Assembly: GCF_007565055.1 (NCBI RefSeq)
Contig: NC_044564.1
Location: forward strand, 74,916,563-74,980,562
DNA length: 64,000 nucleotides
Direction: 5' to 3'
Source: Rhinopithecus roxellana
Lineage: Eukaryota > Chordata > Mammalia > Primates > Cercopithecidae
The notes beneath the pieces were generated by a model that saw nothing but the letters and a program-made list of their open reading frames with translations, did no database searches and was not told where the DNA came from. This document shows, piece after piece, positions 11,352 through 23,292 of this stretch (position 1 is its first letter; every line of letters begins with the position of its first letter). The position numbers were made by a program, and so were the translations under genes.

Positions 11352-11460
11352 GCTATGGTTTGGATGTGGTTTGTCCCACCAAAACTTACATTAAAGTTTA
11401 ATTGCCAGTATGGCAGTGTTAAGAGGAGGGGTCTAAAGGGAGGCATTTGGAAAATGAGCG
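11352..11460 (+). repeat. MaLR-type LTR fragment, 5' part
   Basis: Opens with GCTATGGTTTGGATGTGGTT and continues with CCACCAAAACTTACATTAAAG, CAGTGTTAAGAGGAGGGG and GGAGGCATTTGG, the order seen at the 5' end of MST/MLT1-class LTRs in sense orientation. The rest of the LTR is missing. Confidence 0.65.
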
Positions 11461-11504
11461 ATTTGATCAGATTAATTAAATTCAACAAAATTTGGGTACC
11501 TACT

Positions 11505-11858
11505 TGTATTAGTCCATTTTCATACTGCTATAAAGAATTATCTGAGACCGGGAAATTTGTAAAGAAAAGAGGTTTAATTGACTTACACTTCCACATGGCT
11601 GGGGAGACCTCAGGAAACTTACAATCATGGCGGTAGGTGAAGGGGAAGCAAGCACCTTCTCCACATGGTAGCAGGAAAGAGTGTGCATGAGGAGAAAAGG
11701 GCCACACATTTTTAAACCATCAGATCTCATGAGAATTCACTATCTATCACAAGAACAGCAAGGGGGAAATCAGCCCCTATGATTCAGTCACCTCCCACCA
11801 GGCCCCTCCTCCAATTCAACACGAGATTTTGGTGGGGGCTCAAAGCCAAACCATATCA
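11505..11858 (-). mobile_element. Solo MST-type LTR (ERVL-MaLR)
   Basis: A complete LTR read antisense, from TGTATTAGTCCATTTTC to CAAAGCCAAACCATATCA, with internal landmarks GAGGTTTAATTGAC, CATGGCTGGGGAGACCTC, CCATCAGATCTCATGAG and CACCTCCCACCAGGCCCC. A 5-bp direct repeat CTACT at 11500-11504 and 11859-11863 is the size expected for ERVL-class integration. No internal region follows, so it is a solo LTR left by LTR-LTR recombination. Confidence 0.9.
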
Positions 11859-11863
11859 CTACT

Positions 11864-14845
11864 ATAAGGCAAGCAGTATGTAAGTACTTAGGATGCAAAG
11901 GCAAGAATATATTGTCTCTTATTTATAGACAAAATAGACACCACTTTATTTTCTTGTGTCTTCCACAGTACCCTCCTTGAAGATAGTAACAGAAATTGTA
12001 AAATGATGTTCAATATTGAATCAGTGAATTACCAGGGGAAAAAAAAAAACTGGTCTTAAATGATTTTCAAGCAGATGGCTAAGAAAAGGTCCTTTTCTAA
12101 AAGGATTATTAAAATATATATATATAGCCAAGCCACATTGGCATGGGGAAGCCTATGGAGTTTTAAAATGTTTTCAATGACTATTTTTATCTCCTCAAGC
12201 ATAACCATTAGGCATCACAAACACAACTAAGTGAAGATTTGCTTTCATCTTACATTATTTTCATTTAAAAATCACAAAGCATCAGGGGACCTTTCTTTCT
12301 ACCTTGATGGTTAGATACTTCTGTTCCCTGCTGCTATTAGTCCCAAGGATTAAAATGTGAAGTTGCTATAAATGACTTTGTCAATTTTAGTTAGAAATTC
12401 AAAGTTTCAAACTGACACCAAGTCAGGCAACTCCAAATCTTATTGAACTTCACCCTCATATGTATACCTTCAGGGTAATTGTCTTGCACGAAGAAGAGAA
12501 AGTAGCAGCAAAGAATTATATTTTTAAAGCACAAAATGATTTCCCTTGCTACTGGTATCACCTATGTAATGACAATAATTTCAAAATAGATATTTGAGCT
12601 TTGCAATTTTGTTTTCATTAAATCAGTCCTCAGAAGAGATCTTTTTTTTCAGTTTGTTAGATAAAATAATTTCCTCTATTATTGTACCTATCAGGCTATA
12701 TTACTTAATATCTGCATAACTTGCCACAATCCAATACACTAAATCATCTGGGGTAATTAAAATATTGAGTGAATATATAAAATATGGCAGAAAACAAATG
12801 AAGTAATATTTTTATCTGAGTTAAATAAATAAATTTTATTGTCCAATATGGTAAGCAAGAATAAATAGGGGCAAAGGTTGAAAAGGCAACAATTTATAGA
12901 ATAGATATCAGGAAAGGAGAGCATGAAATAGCAAAAAGAGAAACAAACGCGCTTTAGAAGTCAAACTGAAATCATAATAGAAATAAAAATAAAAGGAATT
13001 TGTAGGGTTTCTGATATAGTGGCACCTCTTGGGTTATATCCAAGTTATTAGAGATTCAAATCAAGTAGTAGAAAAGAAGCTTCATGACAGAGAAAAAACT
13101 TCAAATTACCTTTTGAAAAATTTCCATGTGTTCACATCCATTTACAATATTCACTATTTAAGTCTGCTGAGATTTTATTTTTGTTTTTAGAGAAAAGCAA
13201 AACAAGTGGTTTCATAATACCTTGCAGTAACATATCATTGCTTCTTCCAGCTGTGGTTGCTCAACCTGTGAGCTTATTCTAGCCCTACTCTCACTTTAAT
13301 CAGAATGGATTTAATAGAACCTTCCCAAGGTTTTGGAACTACACATCCAGATTCTCTTGCTTTGAACCTCCTCCTCTCAGGTCTATAACTGGACTTCTGA
13401 AATTTTCCTGAGATATCAACTTCACTTTGTGCCCCAGTTTGGATAACTGGGTCTCTGTCTTCTCTCCTCTGCTTTTAGTTCTTATTTTTATCATCTAAGC
13501 AATTCTTTAATGCTGTGAGGACTGCACCTCTGCTGTGTTCATGATAGTCTCCTAACCAAGGGAGGGATGTGGCCTCTGGATCCCAGCCGAATACTCAAGC
13601 ACTGGTACTTGCTGACAGCCTAAACTGTGCCTATGCTTATATTACCATTGCCATGTCCACTGGTATATTTTATCCACTCATTGAATTATTTTTGCTGGAA
13701 TGAATTTTTTATTATGCCATCAGCTTACATGAAAGAACATTATAAAAATTAGCCAGCTCTTTTAATTCATTTATGTATGGCTACTATTGAGACTATTTCT
13801 CATCACCTTGTACAAAAAGTTCTTTATGAGGATCCATAGGAAGACTTCCTCTCTGAACCTAGACACAGGAATCATTATATCTGAAACACATTATTTTTTA
13901 TTTATTGTCATGCTTGTTTTTATTTTTTTGAACACTCGAATTATATAACTGACTGTTTTCCACTTTTTGATAGTTGTTAGAAAAATTCAGCATCCACCTT
14001 TATCAATTATGCAGGACCTCACAGCCAATGTTTGTTTGCAGTAATTTCATCCCCGACTTTCCCTACAAAGTTCATCTCCCCAAAGTTACAAAGGCTCGCC
14101 TAATTATTTTTAGTTTGCTCTGATCTTAGTGAGTTGAGTGTATTTTTATAAGCTGCTTATAGTTTTGGAGAGGATAAAGATGGGGTAAAATAAATACATT
14201 CTACAGAAACACCACTTCCTGTTCCAGCCTGCAATCATGCAATGCCAGTTACGTCAGGGCAGAGGTTCCCCACCCTTGAGATTCTGATTCTTCCACACTG
14301 TCCTCACAGTCTACAGTGACTGCCAGTTTTCAGACTCTACACACAGGTCTGTGTTCCCAGTGTCTGTCTTAAGATATGGGGGAGACTAGTTCTGGGGTCT
14401 AAGTCTTCAGTATGTCTGTGTTCCTGAGGATGACTTGTAAAAAGCAAGGTAGGATAGTATAATCTTTCATCCCTTGACCTTCAGCTATCATTGGCTTCAA
14501 AAATATCCTTCTCACCTTAGCAATTTCATTTTTAAAGTTCTTTCCAAAATGAAATTTTACTACCTCCTTCAATAATTCATTTCAAGTATAAAGTATTCAA
14601 GATTTAGGAAATTCTATTTGTCTCTAACCAAAGTCAATGTATTGCTTTACATGATCGTTATTGTTAAGACTCAAAGGTAGAAGAGAAAATCTATTCATTC
14701 TCTCATTTTCTTGAAGATGACTATTAACCATAACCCCAGGACTAAACATCTTAAAAATATTCAACTCAAGAAATCTTTAAGTTTTACATACGTCAGTAAA
14801 CATTCACCAGGCAGTGCACATGAAGGAGGTTCATATAGGGTTAGA
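11864..14845. other. Repeat-poor stretch without a gene
   Basis: About 3 kb with no Alu, LINE, LTR or MIR that I can place and no coding signal. Short AT runs near 12110-12127 are the only simple repeats. It could be partly ancient unrecognised repeat. Confidence 0.45.
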
Positions 14846-14849
14846 TAAT

Positions 14850-15082
14850 ATTACTATTACTGGCTGTCAGTTATCTTAAATACACTTATGCATATGAATT
14901 TATACATTCTTAAAAAATACTTATGAGATAAAGGCTATAATTATCCCTCTAGCATAGATGTGGAAACTGAGGCACAGAGATTTAGAAATTTTCCTGTGGT
15001 CACAAGCTTCTTCAGGTAATGGAATCAGAATCCAAACTTGGGACACTTGACAACATAGCTGTGTGTGCTCTGCTGCCTGTAA
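14850..15082 (-). repeat. MIR
   Basis: Antisense MIR: the GTGGAAACTGAGGCACAGAG core, then TTTAGAAATTTTCCTGTGGTC, GGAATCAGAATCCAAACTTG and a TGCTCTGCTGCC end. The left part with TACACTTATGCATATGAATT is the decayed 3' half. Confidence 0.8.
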
Positions 15083-15579
15083 GCTCCAAGGCCTATGCCA
15101 GTGACCAAATGTCCCCTATTTTTGCAGAAGTCTTTTTTAATGTGTATTTATTGTTTTCTAAGAAATCAAAATTTCACTCAACAGTATCTAACACTGTATA
15201 TTTTATATGAAATCTGTGTATTTTGATTTAATATGTGCTATTATAATCACATAATTTTCTATTGTTTTCAGGGCAAAGGAACAGTTTCAGACCTGTGCAA
15301 GCTTGCCTAGACACAGCTCTTCATAGTTATGATTTTGTTTCTATGGACAGAGGGAAAAAGAAAAACAATTTCTGCTTTCTATATATCTGAACTTGAGGAC
15401 TACCAGTAAATATAGAATATTAATAATTCATACAATAAAAACCTAACTCCATTTTACATACAACTATTCACAACTATTATTTACAACTATCAGCTATCAT
15501 TATACCAATTATGCTGATATGGTGATATTATATTAACTATCATATTACACCTGTCACTTTCAGCAGTCATTTCTCCAGC

Positions 15580-15792
15580 ACTTCAAAATCGTGGAGCTAA
15601 GCCTTTGTAATGTATTTTCTCATTTATTGCATCCAAGAACACTATGACCTAGATAACATTATTAGCCCTATTTTACAGGTGAGAAAATTAAGGTTCATAA
15701 AAGTTAAGTAACCGGCCTGGGTTTAGTGCTGAGGCAGAATTGGAAGGTCTTTCTGCTATGTATGTCTGACAGCGAAGAGCGTGGTTTTATTA
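15580..15792 (-). repeat. MIR
   Basis: Antisense MIR with CCTATTTTACAGGTGAGAAA, TTAAGGTTCATAAAAGTTAAG and CAGAATTGGAAGGTC in the expected order and spacing. Confidence 0.8.
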
Positions 15793-18195
15793 TAGCGACC
15801 CTATAACACAGATCCTGGGTACAAGTATAATTATTTTTGAACATACTATACTTGTCAGGCTCTCACTGTATGATTGCCACTTTGCATCAAAATTCATTAA
15901 AATATTTTTTCAGTTTGTCACTGAACCAATTTTGCAAAACCAAATAAAAAGAAAGATAATGTACCATGTGTGTTGGCCACCAGGGGGTGCCAGGACCAGC
16001 ATCCTTAATCATGTCCTCAACTTTTCAGGCCTTTTCTTGTGGTATATGAAAAAGGGAATTCTCTTAAGAAAGGCATAGAGTAAATCTACGGGGTTTTGTA
16101 AATCAAATGTCAACATTCCTTTGAACTACACCTGGTGGTAAATGAATGTCTTTGAATTATGAAACTTGATCAAGGACGGGCAGACTGTGATAAAAAGAAA
16201 TCAAAGAATTGGAACTTCTATTTCTACACTATTTTCAGCATTATAAAAATTTGAAAGTGCCTGGCAGAACATTTAGCCACAAGAGTTTTTAAGGTATTGA
16301 TTTCTGGGAGACAGTTTCTCTTGAGAGACGGCCTACATTTTAATGATGACCACTTCTAAGGGTGGTCTTGCCTGTCTTCATGTCAACCCACATAAATCGG
16401 ACAGAGTGGGGTATATATGCCCAGCAAGGCAGGCTGGGGGTTCAACTGTATATCTTTGTTTCTGGAAGTACTATTTGTATATCTAAAATGTATTTGAAGG
16501 CATGTTTCCTTGGAGGTATAATGCAACTGTTGCCTCATACTTGGGTCACTTTTGTTTGAATATTTCCGTTGTCATGCAGATTGTCAGCAAGGTCCATAAT
16601 TATGAACAGTCCCTGATTGTAAAATAAAATAATAAAGAGAAAAATCAGTAGGAGAGTGCCTGGGGTGAATTTATAATGCATTTAAAGTGTGAAGCTGTCC
16701 ATTTAACCCTTAACAATATTCATTTTCTTCACAGTGTGCAAACCTTGTCAGTAGTTTGAAAAGCTATGAATTTAAATAACCTTAAGCAGCCTGAGAAATG
16801 AATAATTTGATAGGTATATCTGGCAGATGGTTGAAATGTCGAAGTTTTTTTTCTTTTACCCTGAGAATATGCTGCAGGGTTTCTGCCAAACTTAGGTTGT
16901 AAGAAAGGCAAAAATCAAACAATAAATGCTCCACCTTTGCAAACTATCAATACTAAGATAACATTTGAGAACAGTTGCCAGTCCCTCCTCCCTTGATTCT
17001 TTGGTGGAATGACCTGAAGAGCAACAGCTTTTTATTTAAGATGAAATTTTTTAGTTTGTCAAAATAAATCTTAACCTTGACTAAGTTTAAAGTCAATGGC
17101 TTACTGGTGCCTCTCCAGCTTGTCTTTGTGGTATTGTAAAGCTTAATGCTTATTTCAATATTAATGTGAGTACTGACAACTGGACTATCAAACTTTGACA
17201 TCTGATTGGAGGGACTCTAGTGAGAAAGAGAACATATGTTTTTTTCCCTTCTGGCTGCTGTTGATATATGTAGACACATACCTTATCTTGTACAAATAGC
17301 TGGAAAAAAAAAAAAACCCAGCTGAAAATAATATTGTAGACACCAGTCAACAAACACCTTTAACAGGATCTATTTGTTACAAACCAGTGTCTTTACCAGA
17401 AGTATAGTCTGGATGTAGAGTGAATGTTCCACCAACATCTGTTGTTGTAAAAGAGAATCCTGATTTAAGGATGCCTACAAATGAGCTGATTCATATTCAG
17501 AAAAAAGGAACACATACTCAAGAGTTCAAAAGCCATCTAAACAAAAATAGCAACATGGTAGCATTCTTTGGAAAGTGTCAAGGTGGGAGAAGACATTTTT
17601 AAGTAAGAATCAAAAATATGCTAAATATAATAATATAAAAGGCCATTAATTATTTACCCAAAGTTATGTTGGCCTTCAGAGGGTATGTGTAAGTCAGAAA
17701 TGATTGAGGAAATTATAGAAAACAAAATTCCAACTAATTATTATTAGAATGTTTACCATTCTTAAATACTTCAGAAAGTTAAGATAATAATAAGAGTTAA
17801 ATACATATAATATTTTAAATGTCAAAATAACTTACATATATATATTTATTCAAGCTTCACATCTTAATGACATAGGTGAACAAAAGAAGCAAGTCATGCA
17901 ACTAATGATCAGAATTAGATTACAGGTTTTAGAATTCCTTATCCAATGTCTTTTACTATGCAAATTTAACATATTTATAAAAAATAATTGTAAAGGACTT
18001 TCAGATTTATAATTGAAAATGAATACAACAATTACCACTTCCAATTACCTTAAAATTTTATATAGCAGAATAAATAAGAAGTTGGTTTTCAAATATTTAT
18101 ATTTATTAGTATTATTATCCTAATTATCAGTATGTCTTTGGTTTGAGTTTGATGTTTCAAAACATTTATTTATATTGGAATTCAAAATGTTCTAT
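15793..18195. other. Repeat-free block, candidate regulatory DNA
   Basis: No mobile element recognised across 2.4 kb. It starts with the CTCF-like site at 15974 and continues with mixed-composition sequence through about 17.2 kb before turning very AT-rich. The 60-82 codon frames (16362-17602) have no recognisable domain and lack splice context. Confidence 0.5.
15974..15993 (+). promoter_or_regulatory. CTCF-binding-site-like motif
   Basis: The core CCACCAGGGGGTGCC matches the established vertebrate CTCF consensus (CCACCAGGGGGCGC core with TGG upstream). Only two positions differ from the strongest form: T for C in the GCGC part and C for T near the end. Motif orientation is plus. CTCF binds such sites to anchor chromatin loops or act as an insulator. 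Binding here is inferred from sequence only. The site is not inside a recognised repeat. Confidence 0.7.
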
Positions 18196-18199
18196 AATC

Positions 18200-19635
18200 T
18201 GCAGTGATTGAGTAAGACAGTCATTGTTTCTGCCCTGGGGAGGCTTCTATTCTTCTGTGGGGGAGAAAAACCTTCAAGAACTATTACTGAATCAATTATT
18301 CAATTATTGCTGAGTTAAGTATTTTCAAATAGAGGGTAAATAGGGTTTCCTGAGGTTATTAAAGGAAGGAATCAGAAACTGCTTTTTAGAAAGGTAATAT
18401 CAAGCTGAGATTTGAAGAATTAATTAGTTTTGTAAAACAAAACAAAAAAAAAGTGGGCAATAGATTTTTGGCAAAGGGAACAGCATATAAAAAGTCACTA
18501 GGATCTTTTTTCCAGGGGCTTATACACTTTATTTTTATAGCAATTTTAGGTTCACAGAGAAGTTGAATGGAAAATAAAGAGTGCAAATATACTCCTGTTC
18601 GCGTACTCATGTAAACCTACCCCGCTACTGACATCCTGTATCAGAGTGGTACATTTGTTATAACTGGATGAACCTACACTGACATAATTATCACCCAAAG
18701 TCCATACTTACATTAGGATTCACATTTGGTGTTGTACATTCTAGGGTTTGGACAAATGTATACAGATATGGATCCACCAGTATAGTATCACAGAGTGTAG
18801 TTTCACTGTTTAAAAAACCCTCTGTGCTTCCCCTATTCATCCCTCCCCTTCCCCAAGACCTGGCAAACCACTGATTTTTTACTGACTCTATAGTCTTGAC
18901 TTTTCCAGAAGACCATATAGTTGGATCATGCAATATGTACTCTTTTCAGATTGGCCTCTTATACTTCATAGTATGCATTTAAGTTTTCTCCATGTCTTTC
19001 CATGGCTTGATAGCTTATTTCTTTTTATCACTGAATAAAATTATTTTATCTGGATGTACCAGTTTATTTATCCATTCACCTTCTGAAGGACATCTTGGTT
19101 GCTTCCAAGTTTTGGCAGTTATGAATAAAGCTGCTACAAAATCTATATACAGGTTTTTATATAAATGCAATCTTCAGTTTGTATGGGTAAATACCAAAGA
19201 GCATAATTGCTGGATCATTTGCCAAACTGTCCTCCAGAATTGCTGTTCCATTTTTAATTCCCACCAGCAATGAATGAGAGTTCCTGTTGTTCCATATCCT
19301 TGCCAGTATTTGTTACTGTCATTGTTTTGGATTTTGGCCATTTTAATAGGTGTGTAGTGGTGTCTTGTTTTAGTTTGCAATTTCCCAATGACTTATAATG
19401 TTGAACATCTTTTCTATGCTTCTTTATCATCTATATCTTCTTTGGTGAGTCATCTTTTCAAGTCATGAGGATATTTTGAGGAGACAAAGCGTGTTTGAGG
19501 AGCTTAAGGGAAGCGAGCTATAGTCAATATAACAAAGAGGGGAAATCAAGAGGTCAGCCTTGTGCAGAGACCACATTGTGCAGATCCATGTAAGGACAGG
19601 TTAAGGATTTTATTGCTTATACTAAGATAATTGTA
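18200..19635 (-). repeat. L2 element split by an L1M
   Basis: Antisense L2. The left part (18200-18491) has TTGTTTCTGCCCTGGGGAGG, TTCTTCTGTGGGGGAGA, AGCTGAGATTTGAAGAA and AAAGGGAACAGCATATAAAA. The right part (19473-19635) resumes with GTGTTTGAGGAGC, GAGGTCAGCCTTG and GGATTTTATTGC. The two halves join in consensus order once the L1M is removed. Confidence 0.8.
18492..19472 (-). mobile_element. L1M (L1MB/MC-like) insertion within L2
   Basis: Antisense L1: a T-run and 3'UTR (18505-18900), then ORF2 C-terminal sequence reading antisense through about 19450, truncated at its 5' end. Imperfect direct repeats AAGTCACTAGGAT (18492-18504) and AAGTCATGAGGAT (19460-19472) are the target site duplication (11 of 13 matching). 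The minus-strand frame at 19174-19380 is an ORF2 C-terminal remnant. Confidence 0.85.
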
Positions 19636-20690
19636 TTACTCAATGGACTAACATGTTTCAAATTACATATCTTGGTCCCAATTCACTAGCTTCATCTTCC
19701 ATTCCTTTGTTTGTTGAAACTTTGTTCTAGTTAAACTGGTCTACTTGTTAACTCTTCAATATACAGTTTCCCATCATATTTCCATTTCCTCTATCATTTT
19801 CCTTGCCTAAAATTATCCATATTCCTTGACCAATAAATATTTTTCAGAAATGTAGCCATCCCTACTACTCTGCATGTTTGTAAGTATTTAACACATCTAT
19901 ATTTCACATACTATGGTTATACCACTGTGTATAACTATAATGGCACATCCGTGCTGAACTTTACCCTGGACAATGAGTCTCTGTAATCAAAAATTTTTCT
20001 AGTTCTCATCCGGAAAGATACTGACAGACTCAGAAGAAGAGAAAGACCAGGTAATGAATTGGAATGAATGCCTAAGTATGTGGGCCTATCCCTACATCTA
20101 AAATTCTTTACACTAAGAATGGACATTTAAAATTAATAAATACTTAGTGCTGAAGAACAGAATACTATCTGTGTGATGGAATTTTGGAAATTCCTAAAAG
20201 ATTGGAAGATATGTATCAGATGTATAGAAGTGACTATATCCAAAATCATACATATAAGGGTAGTTCTGCAGAGGTGAGAACTTTTCGTGATACAGGAATC
20301 TCAGAAGTAATGAACAAATGGCATAATGAAAGCACTGGGAAATGTTCAGGGTGATAATTTGAGAAATAGCACTTGGAGCAGCCTGGAAATCTGGCCTCTG
20401 AAGGAGTTGGTAGCATAAGTATTTACTTATGGGTAACTGTACCTTGGAAGCAGGGAAGTGCCCCAGAAGATAGTTTATTTCTTACAGAGGTTTTCTGAAA
20501 GAATTACTAATGGATACACTTAAGCAAAATAAGAACCAATTTCACGTAAACTCCTCAGGGACAGCTACATCACATTAATAAGTGCCCACTCATCAACTAC
20601 AAGTTACTCAATAAACTAATTCAATCATGAGTTTCTGATGCTCAGCCTGCATACGGCATTTATCTTGGATCCCGTATATTCCTATAAGGT
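19636..20690. other. Stretch without a gene
   Basis: Unassigned, moderately AT-rich sequence. No Alu, LTR or MIR recognised, and the 63-codon frame at 19935-20126 has no domain. Confidence 0.45.
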
Positions 20691-20759
20691 ATTTGACTTT
20701 GCATTGTCGGAAAGATTCTACCAAGGGTCAGACATTCATGTGTTTCTGATAATAAAGGT

Positions 20760-21655
20760 CACAGACCACCTTTCAAATTTTTGGCACATCTTGATTATAA
20801 CTAGCAGAGCCAATCTACTTTACATATATAGAACATTACACTCAACTGCAGAATACATATCATTTTCAAGCACACATGAAACATGCAAATATTTACAATG
20901 TGCTAACAAAATTTCCAGTGAATCAAAATTATGCAGAATATGTTCTCTGACCAAAATGCACTGTTAAATCAATGTAAATAGATAACCATAAAATGTCCAT
21001 ATGTCAGAAACTGGAAACTACTTATCTGAATAATTTAGGGTCAGATTAGTAATTAAAATGAAAATGAGAAAATATTTTAACTAAATGATAAGCAAAGTGT
21101 ATATAAATCTATATTTAGAAGGAAATTATAGCCTTAAATCCATATATTAAAAGGTAGAAAAATTAAGCTAAGCAAACGCTTAACTCAAGAAATTAGAAAT
21201 ATAAGCAAATTAAATACAAAGAAATTAGAAATAAGGAAATAATATAAAAACACAAAAGAAAATAATGAAATAATAAACAAGTACAAATGTTGGGTACTTG
21301 AAAAGCTTAATAAAGTAGGTATCTGCCTAGGAATACTGATTAACAAAAATAAAGAGAAGACACAAATAACTGATATTTAGAATTTAAGAAGGGCATTACT
21401 AAAAATACTATAGCTATGAAAATGAATATAATACTATAAACAACTTAATAACTTTTAAAATGTAGATTTTTAGGACATATTTCTAGGAATAAATATGACC
21501 AAAACCAACACTAAGATATAGTAAATCTAGATGATCTTACAAATATTGAAGAAATTATGTTCCCTTAATTCTATGAATTTCAATTACTCTTTAATTTAAA
21601 ATACTTATACTAAAAAGTTTGAGGACCAGACGGTTTCTGTAGGAAATTCTATCAG
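20760..21655 (+). mobile_element. L1M ORF2 fragment, first half of a split element
   Basis: Sense-strand old L1 ORF2: AACATTACACTCAACTGCAG, AATATGTTCTCTGACCAAAA and GAAATTATAGCCTTAAATCC are endonuclease-to-RT linker phrases. It ends at AATTCTATCAGCTTTT, in the N-terminal RT region. Riddled with stops and frameshifts. The next part of the same ORF2 resumes at about 23295. Confidence 0.8.
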
Positions 21656-22656
21656 CTTTTAAATTCTCAGTCTGATAATCCCAATGTCTGACATATCTGA
21701 GTGCAATTTTGATGTTGCTTTGTCTCTTTTAACCATTTAGCATGCTTTGTACATTTTTTGTGGAAAGCTGGACATGAATGTATTGAGTAAAAAGGACTGA
21801 GGTAGATAGGCTTTTGGTGTGAAATTTAATATTTATGTCACCAGCAATACGTGTTTACTATTTGCTGTGTCTTGTTTTTATCTTCTCTGTTGTCTATGGG
21901 CTTTTCTAAAACCTCCTTAAATAGGGTTTGTTTAAGGTTTGCAGTTCTTTTGGCTGTAATGGTTGCTACTATATAAGAATCCTGTTTGATAGGGGTGGAG
22001 GGAGGGGAATTATCGTGTGATTAGGTCTCAGTCTTTCTGCAAGCCTGTGTTGGATATCCATTTCCCTTTGCTGAAGTTGATTATACTCTGTTAAAACCCC
22101 AGTCTGTCAGTCTCTGGTAAGATAGTTCCCTTGAGGACAGGTCTTATTGAGAAGAACCTCTGGATATATTTTGAAATAGTTAATTTTCCCTCCCCACTGC
22201 CAGAAGCAAAGGGGATGATTCTCCAGTCTTCACCCAGAGAACCACGTAAAGCTCCTGGAGGTAATAGTCATGAAAGTGTGAGGGTGCCCGCTAAGGCTGG
22301 GTCCCCTGGAACTCTCAAGCTAGTTCATAGTGAACTACCAGAAATTTGTCAATTGTAGTTTAAAGAGTTCCTACCACAGCCAGGCGTGGTGGCTCACGCC
22401 TGTAATCCCAGCACTTTGGGAGGCCCAGGAGGGCGGATCACGAGGTCAGGAGATCGAGACCATCCTGGCTAACACGGTGAAACCCTGTCTCTACTAAAAA
22501 TACAAAAATTAGCCGGGTATGGTGGAGGGCGCCTGTAGTCCCAGCTACTCGGGAGGCTGAGGCAGGAGAATGGCGTAAACCTGGGAGGCGGAGCTTGCAG
22601 TGAGTCCAGATTGCACCACTGCAGGCCAGCCTGGGCCACAAAGCGAGACCTCATCT

Positions 22657-22693
<37 letters not shown>

Positions 22694-22990
22694 TTCCTAC
22701 CACACAGTTCAGCTGCAGGGTTCTGCTCCTGGCCTCCTGCTCACAAAAAGCTGTAAGTCTCTGTGTCTGCCTGTCTCTACAGTTTACAGGGCAGCAGTTT
22801 GCTGTGTAACCTCAATTCTTACATGCATCTAAGAAGAGTGGTTGATTTCCAGTTTGTTCAGCCTTTTTCTTGTGAGGATGGGAGTAAAGACTTCCAAGCT
22901 CTTTACATGGACCCCAAACTGTAAGTCTATTAGCTTTTCAGGATATAAATATTAATAATATTACATAAACACTTTTAGCAAATAAAGCTG
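21656..22990 (-). mobile_element. L1M 3'UTR fragment inserted in the L1M(+)
   Basis: Antisense L1M 3' region: the left part (21656-22378) with TGACATATCTGAGTGC and GTTTAAGGTTTGCAGTTC, and the right part (22705-22990) with CTTTTTCTTGTGAGGATGG and GACTTCCAAGCTCTTTACAT. It is interrupted by an AluY. The 75-codon frame at 22131-22358 lies in it and is not a gene. Confidence 0.7.
22362..22704 (+). mobile_element. AluY, plus strand
   Basis: Full-length Alu from GCCAGGCGTGGTGGCTCACG to a pure A tail of about 32 bases. GGTCAGGAGATCGAGACCAT and GGCGGAGCTTGCAGTGAG fit AluY. A perfect 17-bp target site duplication AAAGAGTTCCTACCACA lies at 22362-22378 and 22688-22704. The long pure tail and intact duplication fit a comparatively young insertion. 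Confidence 0.95.
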
Positions 22991-23007
22991 TAAACCACTC
23001 AATTATT

Positions 23008-23287
23008 ATTATTTTTTTCTCTGTCGCCCAGGTTGGGGTGCAGTGGCATGATCTCTGCTTACTGCAACCTCTGCCTCCTGGGTTCAAGCGATTCTCCTCC
23101 CTCAGCCTCCCAATTAGCTGGGACTACAGGCACATGCCACCACGCCTGGCTAATATTTTGTATTTTTAGTAGAAATGGGATTTCACCTATTGTTAGCCAG
23201 GATGGTCTCGATCTCCTGACCTTGTGATGCACCCACCTCAGCCTCCCAATGTGCTGGGATTACAGGCGTAAGCCACCGCTTCCAGCC
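23008..23287 (-). mobile_element. AluS, minus strand, near-complete
   Basis: Antisense Alu beginning with a short T-run and CTCTGTCGCCCAGG and ending with TAAGCCACCGCTTCCAGCC. The left end lacks the usual GAGACGGAG segment, so it is missing a few bases next to the tail. A loose AACCACTCAATTATT / AACCATTTAATAATT pair may be the target site duplication. It lies near the boundary between the two L1M elements. Confidence 0.9.
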
Positions 23288-23292
23288 AACCA

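Noticed and set aside
20638..20967. 109-codon plus-strand frame
   Set aside because: Its right half is old L1 ORF2 sequence read in a non-native frame.
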